Both the position numbers and the translations under genes were made by a program. From assembly GCA_963693305.1 (NCBI GenBank), contig OY855914.1, positions 24,795,472-24,859,471 on the forward strand: 64,000 nucleotides of DNA, in the 5' to 3' direction. How positions within the stretch are numbered: the first letter of the stretch is position 1; each line of letters begins with the position of its first letter. The DNA comes from Meandrina meandrites (Eukaryota > Cnidaria > Anthozoa > Scleractinia > Meandrinidae). Of this stretch, positions 22,158 through 32,900 are shown piece after piece. The notes beneath the pieces are model-generated. The model was not told where the DNA came from and ran no database searches. It saw only the letters and a program-made list of their open reading frames with translations.

Positions 22158-22739
22158 GTTTAACATAGCGAAGAAAACATTTCATGATTTTGATTAGTTA
22201 GTTTTCTGTGTGAGTTCTTAAATCCAAGTTAAAAGATAAAAGTATATCTTTCATTTCATTACAACTTATGAAGTCTGGTTCAAAATGTTACCGTGTCGTT
22301 TCAACTGAATTCCTGCAGTTGTTGAGATATTTGCTAAACCAAAACACTTGTTGGTGATGATCAGATCACGTATTTTTGTGATCTGTCTACAAAATTAAAG
22401 TGGTTTCTTTGAGAAGCTTTCTATCGATTTAAAAACAATTTTCAATAAGCAAAAGTAGTGTTTTCAGTTCATTTCAAGTTTTGGACAGCGCTGGAAGTAA
22501 AAATATGAAGTAGAGTGTCGGGTCGACTTCATTATCAGCTGGGATGGCTGCTTGAAACCAACACCGCTTTTACTTTTTGAAAAGACTTAATGGGAAATTC
22601 TAATACACAGATACAGAGTTGAACCTTTTCGATCAATTTTCCTTAACTTCAGTTTTGTCCTTTTTGTTGTTGTAGGAAGAAGAGGCCTTTATCAGCGGAG
22701 GACTCCATGCAGACAAAACCAAGCAATGATCATGGGTGA
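22154..22739 (+). other. Possible 3' intron and short alternative last exon of TPR-CHAT copy 2
   Basis: The donor GTAAGT from 22154 and acceptor GTTGTAG ending 22675 lead to exon 22676-22739, coding KKKRPLSAEDSMQTKPSNDHG and TGA. This is parallel to copy 1 in position and frame. Confidence 0.5.
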
Positions 22740-22977
22740 AGGAATTCCTGCGATTACGGTGTAAAGTAACAAAAACAGCGTTGATTTTCATTTACGTTTA
22801 TTATCTGTTAATTAAAAGCATAACATTTCTATTTCTCTCAAGCAGCTAAGTAACAGTTTTTATTTCAAATTGATTTTAAAGGTTTTTTCCACGATAATAT
22901 TTAAAAAGATCTCGTAAGAATCGAACGGGTGAAATACGCGAAGTTTTAAGATAAAATGGGAAAGTGAGTTGGTTGGT

Positions 22978-23008
<31 letters not shown>

Positions 23009-23125
23009 GAGTGGAAGGGAGTGGAAGGGGAGGGTACAGTTCCAAAACTAGGTCTAACCGGATCAAAACTGGGTAAGCGATAGGAATAACAGGTCCCGTG
23101 GGAACCGAAAAGTCTATTATCCAGG
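22740..23125. other. Downstream non-coding DNA of copy 2
   Basis: No gene. A (GT)n tract followed by a G run lies at 22976-23009, where unit 1 has only a G run. CCAGG at 23121-23125 is the left target-site copy of the next element. Confidence 0.5.
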
Positions 23126-23142
23126 CCCCAGTTGTTCAAAGA

Positions 23143-23177
<35 letters not shown>

Positions 23178-23218
23178 GGCGGATAAGTGTTGGGAAAACA
23201 AATTAGACTATCCACTGA

Positions 23219-23249
<31 letters not shown>

Positions 23250-23268
23250 TCCCTTTGAGCAACTGGGG
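23126..23268. mobile_element. MITE with long inverted repeats, unit 2 only
   Basis: Ends CCCCAGTTG and CAACTGGGG. The arms are about 60 bp and match with few mismatches (shared GGATAACGCTATCCACCGG). Flanked by CCAGG at 23121-23125 and 23269-23273. Unit 1 has one CCAGG at the same place (10841-10845). A degraded relative is at about 51173-51275. Confidence 0.88.
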
Positions 23269-23410
23269 CCAGGTCGATTTCTCATTGGTTAGGATCGGTG
23301 TCTATCGCTTCTTTTAAAGGAAAACGCTTCTTTTGGTGGGGTTGGGTGGGGGGGGGGGGGTGGGGGAGACAGAGAGGGGGCTTTACTATCGGGCTGCTTA
23401 CATGTAAAGT

Positions 23411-23626
23411 AATGTCTTTACAGCGTTGAACAACTTTTTCGAAAACCGTTATACACTAAAAAGAAAAATTACAACACATATATAAATGCTAATTTGAATA
23501 GAAAAAACAATAGTTAGATAACAAAAGGGAAAAAACGCCTTAACCAAAGATAAACTGAATTAACAATTCCTGTGAAATACATTACAATTTAAATAACAAT
23601 CGTCAAATACTTTCGGAATAACAACA
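23411..23626. mobile_element. 216-bp AT-rich insertion in unit 2 only
   Basis: Flanked by TAAAGT at 23405-23410 and 23627-23632, with a single TAAAGT in unit 1 (10969-10974). It has no clear inverted ends or coding capacity, and its superfamily is unknown. Confidence 0.75.
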
Positions 23627-23780
23627 TAAAGTGTACCGGATCTGGGCGCAGATTCATGTACTATAATCGTGTCAAATGTGAAAACAAGCCCAATGATAAA
23701 TGTCTGAAGAAGTGGAAGAGAGAGAAAACACAATCTCGAGATACAGACGGGTACCAGTCCATATTTTAATATGTTTCTTT

Positions 23781-23919
23781 GTGCGAGAGAAGATTGGTTA
23801 CGAAGTGGGCGGAGGCACGCCGGGAATCACGGGAAGACGCAAAGGATTCTGTCCCTTGGTGTCTTCCCGTGACTTCTCGCGCGCCTTCATCCACTCTAGT
23901 TTTCAGTTCTCTCTCGCAC
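23781..23919. repeat. Fold-back repeat, unit 2
   Basis: Counterpart of 11122-11264 with the same GTGCGAGAGAA arms and the inner CACGGGAAGAC and TCTTCCCGTG pair. Confidence 0.65.
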
Positions 23920-24506
23920 CAAAAACATGCAAATAGTGACTGGGCACAAGTCTGCTTTTCGAGTTGCGAGAAATGTTTATTGTAATCTTTATGATTAAGA
24001 AAAGACATAACTGGACACATAAAGTCGAACATGATAAACTTATTAATCATACAGTTATTGTAGGAAAAAAACTATTTCATTGTTGTCGATGTAAGATTGT
24101 TAAGCGGCGCTTGACCTCAGGAGGGAACTCCAATATGAAATGACCGGGTATGCTGATCGTTTCGGTTAGCTGTGCGAATTACCGACTTTGGTCTCCCTTG
24201 GAGGTTTTGATCAGGGTTGCATGTGAAGAAATAAAAAATGACGTTGTCACACTGTGCTTGGAGTCTTGACCAATCAGATGTGAAAATGATGGGTACTTAC
24301 CATTTAGCCAAAAAAACCTGGAAAGTTCGGTTGTAAGTCAAATGGGACAGTAATTTCCCGGAAAATCCATTCGGAAATCGTGGACTCACCTCCAGAGGTA
24401 CTCATCTTTTTCCGTTCGGAACGGAACATCGGAAATTTACATTTACACGGTTTCCCAGTGCCAGTCTCTCATCAACGGAAAACAATAACCGAAAACCGAA
24501 CCAGAT

Positions 24507-24691
24507 ATGTCCAGGATTGAACGCTAATGAGATGCACGTTCTTTATGATAGACATCACAAAGTGTCCTCTTCAATAAAAGTTCACCAAAACACACCTAAT
24601 TCTTTCAAATATGAAGTAATATGGAAATGTGAAACAACGCAGTCAAACATGAAGTACTTATTAAACAATACTTTCGTTCAATCCTAGACAT
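24507..24691. mobile_element. MITE with ATGTCCAGGATTGAACG ends, unit 2 only
   Basis: 17-bp inverted ends with one mismatch (24507-24523 and 24675-24691). Unit 1 has no such sequence between its AACCGGACTGG and GGTAAGCAGC (about 11863-11886). The duplicated target is imprecise (GAACCAGATATG against GAACTGCATATG). Confidence 0.75.
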
Positions 24692-25486
24692 AAGTGAACC
24701 GAACTGCATATGATAAGCAGCATCCCTTTCGGTTGCTTTACTGATTTTGTGAAAACTCTTACCATTTTTCAATGGTCATTCAAACCGCTTCCTATCGACA
24801 AATTGTAAGCACCCGATATCTTTCAGGAATCAAGAAAGCTTGAGCCACGTCCAGATTGATCTCCTTTAGAGGTTTAATTCAGATTTTTCCGCGAGCATTC
24901 CCGTCCCTTTCATATGGTAGCTCCCCCTCCACGAAGCTTGCCGCTACTAAAACCTAAACTTAGAGCTACATGTATATACAAAATAGAACTAATTAGAGTC
25001 AGGAAAAGCAAACTAGATGCTATACATTACAAAAAGTCGCAACCGTTATTGGTTTATTTAGCATAGTATTGTTGCACCTACTTTAAAGAGTGTAAAATTT
25101 AGATTTTTAATTCATCAAAATTAAACATAGGCGAATATCGATATTAAATCAAACTGTATTTTCTATCTGTAAGCTAAGGTTTTTGCTGTCAATAATTTGT
25201 TCTGAATTTTCATAGCATATAGATACAGTGGTAATTAAAAAGTGTAATGAAGAGCCAATTAAAATGTGAAAGAGAAAAGTTGTTGTAGCGCTGATACTTA
25301 ATATTATTTCTTTTCTTTTTTATTGCATCACCGTCACAAGTTTCATACATCAGTTACATACCGTAGAATTCCTAAATTACCGATTCCCGTTAAATTTCGG
25401 ATTTAGCTGACCAAAGTCTAGTGACCAATGTCTGAATTTATAACAAAGCCTGGTCTGCTGTTTTTTCCAGCAAAGGCACAGGTATT
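24692..25486. other. End of unit 2
   Basis: Non-coding; it matches 11880-12576 until about 25423. Nothing recognisable follows until the microsatellite. Confidence 0.45.
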
Positions 25487-25574
<88 letters not shown>

Positions 25575-25611
25575 ATCGATCGATCGATCGATCGATCGAT
25601 CAATCAGTCAG

Positions 25612-25641
<30 letters not shown>
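25487..25641. repeat. (ATCA)n tetranucleotide microsatellite
   Basis: About 38 units, with an internal block of ATCG units near 25570-25600 and two GTCA units near 25607-25613. Confidence 0.97.
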
Positions 25642-25645
<4 letters not shown>

Positions 25646-25674
25646 GCAAACTGTCACTTGTTAGCATGCACTCC

Positions 25675-26275
25675 AACGTTTAACTTCGTTTTCCTGCGTT
25701 TAAGGTAGTACCCGCAAAAACGACAAAAAGTGACTTTCCGAGAACAAACAATTTGGAGCTCAGAACCCTACGTGCTATCTCTATTTTCTAGCTGTGGGGC
25801 TATTTTTTGTTATTTCAAAATGCGCGCCATAAAATTCTTTTGGTTTCATTTAACTTCGTTTGCCCATGTTTAGCTTCGTTTTCCTACGTTTAACTCTGTT
25901 TGCCTACGTTTAACTTCGTTTGCCAACGTTTAACTTCGTTTTCTTACGTTTAACTTTGTTTGCGTTTGTCTAACTTCGTTTGCGAAAGTTTAACCTCTTT
26001 TCTATAAGTTTAACTTCGTTTGCCTTTGTTTAACTTCGTTTGCCTACGTTTAACTTCATTTCTCTACGTCAAACCCTACGTTGAACCCCTGTTTGGCTGC
26101 GTTTAATTTCGTTTGCCTACGATTAACACCGTCTGCCGCCGTTTACCCTGTTTGTCTAAAGTCAACCCCCTTGCCTATAAGCTTACCACCGATTACCTTC
26201 GTTTAAATGAACCTGTCTGCCCACGTTTAACTTCGTTTGACTACGTTTACCCATTTTTGCCTACGTTGGCCAAGT
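25675..26275 (+). repeat. 20-bp minisatellite, array 2 (degenerate, interrupted)
   Basis: Same TTTAACTTCGTTTGCCTACG unit as 13396-14190 but more diverged. An unrelated insert at about 25706-25845 interrupts it. It lies just after unit 2. Confidence 0.85.
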
Positions 26276-26392
26276 TTACAATTTTCGAACTCATAAGCGA
26301 AAGTCGTCTCCGGTTCCCGATATCCCAAATAAAACGATTAAACGATCTACAAATAAAACACAACAGCCGATTCAATGCAAAATCCAAATAGA

Positions 26393-28085
26393 ATATCCAT
26401 ACAAACCCTTATATCCAATACAAACCCTTATATCCATACAAACCCTTATATCCAATACAAGCCCTTATATCCATTCAAACCCTTATATCCATACAACCCT
26501 TATATCCATACTAACCCTTATATCCATACAAACCCTTATATCCATACAAACCCTTATATCCATACATATCCATACAAACCCTTATATCCATACAAACCCT
26601 TATATCCATACAAACCCTTATATCCAATACAAACCCTTATATCCATACAAACCCTTATATCCAATACAAGCCCTTATATCCATTCAAACCGTTATATCCA
26701 TACAACCCTTATATCCATACTAACCCTTATATCCATACAAACCCTTATATCCATACAAACCCTTATATCCATACATATCCATACAAACCCTTATATCCAT
26801 ACAAACCCTTATATCCGTACAATCCCTTATATCCATACTAACCCCTATATCCATACAAACCCTTATATCCATACAAACCCTTACATCCATACAAACCCTT
26901 ATATCCATACAAACCCTTATATCCATACAGCCCCTTATATACATACAAACCCTTAAATCCACACATATCCATACGAACCCTTATATCCATACTAACCCTT
27001 TTATCCATACTAACCCTTATATCAATACAAACCCTTATCTCCATACAAACACTTATATCCATACATTCCCTTATATCCATACAAACCCTTATATCCATAC
27101 AATCCCTTATATACATACAAACCCTTAAATCCATACAAACCCTTATATCCATACTAACCCTTATATCCATACAAACCCTTATATCCATACAAACCCTTAT
27201 ATCCATACAAACCCTTAAATCCATACATATCCATACGAACCCTTATATCCATACTAACCCTTTTATCCATACAAACCCTTATATCAATACAAACCCTTAT
27301 ATCCAACAAACCCTTATATCCATACTAACCCTTATATCCATACGAACCCTTATATCCATACTAACCCTTTTATCCATACAAACCCTTATATCAATACAAA
27401 CCCTTATATCCAACAAACCCTTATATCCATACTAACCCTTATATCCATACAAACCCTTATATCCATACAAACCCTTATATCCATACATATCCATACAAAC
27501 CCTTATATCCATACAAACCCTTATATCCGTACAATCCCTTATATCCATACTAACCCCTATATCCATACAAACCCTTATATCCATACAAACCCTTACATCC
27601 ATACAAACCCTTATATCCATACAAACCCTTATATCCATACAGTCCCTTATATACATACAAACCCTTAAATCCACACATATCCATACGAACCCTTATATCC
27701 ATACTAACCCTTTTATCCATACTAACCCTTATATCAATACAAACCCTTATCTCCATACAAACACTTATATCCATACATTCCCTTATATCCATACAAACCC
27801 TTATATCCATACAATCCCTTATATACATACAAACCCTTAAATCCATACATATCCATACGAACCCTTATATCCATACTAACCCTTATATTCATACTAACCC
27901 TTATATCCATACTAAGTAAACCCTTATATCCATACTAACCCTCATATCCATACAAGCCCTTATATACATACAAACCCTTATATCCATACAAACCCTTATA
28001 TCTGTATCCATAGAAAGGGCAGTCAAGGCTTTTCTGAGTTTTTAAACAACGACTTATATCCATAAAATTCTTATATCCATACGAA
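26393..28085. repeat. 18-bp satellite (CTTATATCCATACAAACC)n with higher-order repeats
   Basis: About 90 units. A block of at least 400 bp recurs 712 bp downstream (26719-27240 against 27431-27850), keeping rare variants such as CCGTAC at 26815 and 27527. A shorter period of about 209 bp is visible at 26451 and 26660. The last units near 28050-28085 are isolated and decayed. Confidence 0.95.
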
Positions 28086-29733
28086 CAGACGTTGTTTCGC
28101 TCAATGGATACAAAACGAAGGAAATTATAAACTGAAATCACTGAAGTTCCTAGTCTCATGTTTAACTCTTTCTTAGTTAAAGTTTACAAGTAAGCGCTCG
28201 TTTCATGGTCTTCATGTGTAGCTCGCTTGTTTCGACTGATGAATTAAGAGCAAGGTATTTAATTTAATGTGTAGTGCGCTTGCTTCGACTCGGGGTTAAA
28301 AGAACGAGGTTTTATTCGACAGTGCGGGCCGCGGTAGCATTCTGTGTCCAGGTAGTCAAACGTCTGCTAGGATAGCAATCATTCCTCAAGTTATGAGCGT
28401 ATATGAAGTTTCCCGGTGAAGTTTGTTCATTTTTACACTTGTTTGGAGCGAATCCCTTTTTGATGGAGCGGTATCCGGACGTTATGACTCGCAAGTTTTG
28501 TACATGCCTTCAGTGCATTCCCCACTCGTCTACCCGGCTTGTCTCGCTGCCTCACATATTGTATACACTCTTTAAAAAATGCGTGTCACAGCAAGAGTTG
28601 AATTATTTCTCAAGATTAGAGGCAAATATCATTTGGGGACTAATCAACTTCAGTTTGGAGGCTAATCGACTTGAGTGTGGGGGCTAATCGACTTCGGACT
28701 CGAGGCTATCGGACTGGGGGCTAATTGACTTGGGGGCTAAACGAACTACAGTGGAACTACAGTTTGATGGATCGGACTTGGAGCCATTATGTTCACGGAT
28801 TTGCGGACCTATAATTTCCTTAAGTAAAAAAGTAAAACTGCAAGGGACCGCAAACGATAATGCTGCTATTCGTAGGAATTCTAACTGATCATCAATAAAA
28901 TGAAATAACAATAAACTGCAAGCAAGGCTGATCATACTACGTGAAAAGTAGACTTTGCGAGACAACACCACGACTAGAACCGATACAGCAGGATTGCAAC
29001 CGCAGGCAGCTGTTTCGTCCTTATTGGAACTCTCCAGTGCGGTGTAGCGAATCTAAATGACGCCAGCTCGGAGAGCTAACGCAAATAAATTGCCCAATAA
29101 CCCATACACTGTATCAAGTTCCGTACTTTGAACTTACTTGTCCCCGAATCACGCGCTGCCACATCATGTGTTTCGGGGGACAAGAAACTCAAAGTGTCAT
29201 GGTGAGTCTCGCAAAGCAAAATAACTTAAATGTGGTAGGCACAGCCATTCCGAACATTTAAGCGCATGGACAAAACCATGCTAAATAAACGCATAGCATA
29301 TCGGATCTGAAAAGATCTACGGTCCAAAAATACGTTAAGACTAACAAAACTGCAAAGAACCGCACTTTGCGAGACAACACCACGACTAGAACCGATACAG
29401 CAGGATTGCAGAATCGATCCAAAACATCCGACACAGCGCAAGTTATTTATTAAGCTTTTATTTCACATTTTTATCGAGCAAACACTTTTTCTGCGAGAAA
29501 TACCAGAAATACGATACTTCCTTGTCAATGGTATTTCCTTATAAAAAGTTGAGCCTTCAACCCGTTAGATGAATTTACCTGCGGTTTTCTATAGTGACGC
29601 ATGCTCACGTGGGCTTTCAAGTTTATTCTTGCAGAAAATTATATTTGCAGAGATGTTTTTTAAACTCTAGAGCCTCGTTTTGTACAATTCTTCCCTCGTT
29701 TTTTTCGTCAGTGTGTTTTAATTTTCTTTTACA
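28086..29733. other. Spacer upstream of sortilin with repeat fragments
   Basis: No supported gene. 28635-28745 is a short degenerate tandem repeat of GGGGCTAATCGACTT. 28830-29000 and 29350-29415 carry the dispersed repeat also at 1410-1555. 29130-29187 has inverted arms CTTGTCCCCGAA and TTCGGGGGACAAG. The sortilin promoter and leader must lie in the last few hundred bases, but no core element is clear. Confidence 0.5.
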
Positions 29734-29988
29734 ATGCGTCCAGTTATTTTAATAAGTGTATTTCTCGTTGTATCCTGTTGCTGTGGGGTATTGAGCGTGA
29801 AGTTTATCCGCCAACAACCTTCAAATGATTTGCTGAAGTTGACCTCGACAAGGAAAACGGAAATTTCTAAACGTCGATTTCGTCGAGATGCTAAGGACGA
29901 TGACCCAGATGTTTTCAACGTAAACAAAGAAGAAGGGCGCTGTAACAATCCCACCGAGGAAGATGGACAGGAAATAACAAAATTGGAT
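29734..29988 (+). CDS. SORT1: Sortilin exon 1: signal peptide and propeptide
   Basis: Residues 1-21 form a signal peptide (MRPVILISVFLVVSCCCGVL). The basic propeptide ends at a furin-type site R48-F49-R50-R51 before D52, as in other sortilins, where the propeptide blocks the ligand site until cleaved. The exon ends in phase 0 before GTAAGT. The TTTTACAATG start context is free of nearby upstream ATGs. Confidence 0.88.
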
Positions 29989-32900
29989 GTAAGTCTTAAC
30001 TTCCACTAGTTTGTGATATCCTTTGTTTACCTGCAGCGTTTACATCCCATTTAGCAAATATTGGAGGTTCTGTTTTTTTCCGCTTTCGTGAGTAATATTT
30101 ACTGTACGTTTTGTTTTCGTTTAGTGGACGTTTAAAAATGAAACGAAACTCAGCATCGCAATGAGCTGGATTGGCAAAAGAACTACTGGAGAAGCCTCGG
30201 TGAGTTGTATTTCATTAAAGTCATGTGATTTAAGCTTCAGTTTAGGAGACTTCATTCTTCAAGACTTGATTTCAATACACAGATACACTAACCGAGTTTT
30301 TTTAATTTGATGCTGTTTTTAAAAGCATCACTGCATCTTTTTTTTTATTCCATTGCCTTTTCAAGCCGTTTTGTTGATATTTGCTTTTGGCAGTGTTAAA
30401 CATCACGAACGTCTTTTTATCAAGTTTTCTTATAAATAATTAATTTATTGCCATGGATTCCAAAATTCCGTATAAGAATTTAAATTTGTTTACTGGCTTT
30501 TCTCCCGAAAGTTTTTATTTTTTTTCTTATTCGTTTTATATAGAAATGGTGTTTAAAATAAAACTTTCATAAAATTTATATAAATTAGATTGTTATGAAA
30601 AATTATGTTATAAGAAATTTTATTAAATTTATTATCATTTTACAAATTAAGACCATTCATTACATAAAGTTTAATTATACGACCCCATCAATAATTCTAT
30701 TCAGTGAAATAGTTTTAAAAACACAATAAGAACTAACAAATGAAAATTTAAAATGAAATAATATCCACTGAAACTTAAACTGTGTTAAAATGATCATCAC
30801 AGGAAGGAAAAGGATTGTTTGTTATCTCAGCTGTCGATGTTGTTGTATCACCGTCATTGAATAATTTTGGATCATCTAGCTTGCATGGTCAAACAGGCCT
30901 GATTATTTTGTAGAATTTGTTATCTTAGTTTAACTTGATGGCAATATAAATGGTGCCTTGAAGACTCCAAAACATCAGTTTATATCGCTAGTTTTTACCT
31001 GTTTATGTATAACAAAATCATTGTTGATCATCCAATTGGAAGGCGCAAAAAGCCCGGTGTATCCAATCGATGAAATCGATAATCGATGACAATCGATATC
31101 AATCGATACCAATCGATATCAATTAATCGATTGATATTGATAATCGATGACCAATCGATGGCGAAGTTTCGTGTGGTTATCAATTGGTATTGATTTTCAA
31201 TAACAATCGATAGATTAATTGATATCGATTGGTATCGATTGGTTGCAGATTTTGTCACGTTTTAAATTCTGAAAGCTGACGGAATCGGCAAATAATTATC
31301 ACATCTTTGTACGCACTAATTGCAAACACATTTCATTTGAATGCTTTCAACGTTAACAGAAGAACAAAACTCTCAGAAACAGAAACGGAGATAACAATGA
31401 ATGTGTTTTATATAATTCGGGATATTTCATATTCGTTTGCCCGGATTGTTTGTTACAGTTTTAATAAAAAACGTTTCACTTGCACTGAAATATTTGCATG
31501 TACAAGTGGCAAAAGAGAATCCACAAGCTCGGATTGTAGGTGGCCGAGCTGTCCACGATGGTTAACTACTTTAAACACGTTTCCGCGTTCTCCCCTCTTC
31601 TTGTTTGCGGTAAACACTTCGCCGACATTCACCTCGAAACGGCAAAGGGTGATTCCACGTTGCGGACATTACATTCAGACACAAAAATTTGAATTTGTAG
31701 CTTTTGACAAACCTTTACACAGCTTACTGAGGTGCTCAAACTTATGTGTTGAATTACTTAAGTTACTCCTAACATTTTCTCAAAAAGAAAACTTAATTTG
31801 CTCTAAATGCCTTTGAACAATAAACTTAAGAAGGTGTGTTGCAGACATTACAGAAAAAAACAACCAAATGATTGAGTGATTTCCCTCAAATTAAATTTCC
31901 TGTGAATTTAAAAAACTTGACAAGAAAAAAATTGTAGTTTCAAACATTGGTATAGTGAAATTTTCCAACTGTCTTGAAAAAACTCTTAGTCATCTACTAT
32001 ATTTGATTATATAAACAAAAACTTGTGTTGTGGACATTACAAAGAATCTGTTGCGGACATTACATTTTTGGGAACTCATTTCAAATCGTATTTGTTTTAG
32101 TCTGTTGGTGATGCTGGGTACTTGTATATGTTTTAAAGTGTGTTGTTAGGGAAATAAAGCTCCAAATAACTTTTTTTTTGTCATTTTCTATACCCATAAT
32201 TTCCTGGAGGTGGCATTACATAATAATTTGAGTACCTCATTTCATGTATATTTAATATTATTTTTAAACACCTTTAAATTAAGTTTATTTTAAACTGGAA
32301 TGGGAGAGTCTGACAAGAAATGTGACTCGGGACATTCCTTTCAGTTTCGAAGATTGTATTATCTACTGACAGATCTAGAGAAATAAAAATGTGAAACCTC
32401 AATGATCAAAGTGTGCCTGCTTGAGCAGGACTGATTGAGCAGAGGTGGCCAGACCAACAGAATTTTGTGTTATATTACATACAGGTGTATGTGGATTAAC
32501 ACTTAAAACAAATGTGCAGTTGTTTGTAATGCACCTGTTTTGATGCATATGGTTGAACAACTTTGAATTGATAATTAGTACCATTAGCTTGATCATATTG
32601 TTCTGTTAAGTTGAAAGTGTAAGAATGGCACAAATTTATTCAATCTGCATATTATTACTTTTTGTAATACTTTTAACATAATGTTTTCCTTGATTCTTGA
32701 ATTTAGCTTTGTTTTAATAATTTCTTTTGCTTACTGAAGATAGCACTGCCTGAAATGAATTATATTCTCTTCAAAGCTTAATTTGTCATAAAAGTAAGAT
32801 GCTGAACATGTAATGTCCGCAACATAATGTATGCAACACAATAACCCATGTAATTTCTGGACACAGTAAACCTGCCTGGCTAACTTTCTTGGACTAAAAC

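Larger units (their letters stand above)
14203..25423 (+). repeat. Tandem duplication, unit 2 (about 11.2 kb)
   Basis: Counterpart of 1731-12576 in direct orientation. It is longer mainly because of three extra TPRs in the gene and three inserted elements downstream, partly offset by lacking the SINE and Harbinger-like element of unit 1. Confidence 0.93.

Noticed and set aside
26375..27850. Open frames of 80-193 aa with IHTNPY or DIRVCM repeats
   Set aside because: By-products of the 18-bp satellite, with no start context, domain or splice support.
25487..28085. CRISPR-like appearance of repeated units
   Set aside because: Units are directly adjacent without unique spacers, in a eukaryotic setting: micro- and minisatellites.
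26393..28085. Telomere or interstitial telomeric repeat, suggested by AACCCT
   Set aside because: The hexamer is always separated by TATATCCATACA-type sequence; there is no TTAGGG array.
31307..31816. 169-aa open frame as a possible transposase of the 3.07-kb element
   Set aside because: No recognisable catalytic or DNA-binding motif, and too short for known transposases.
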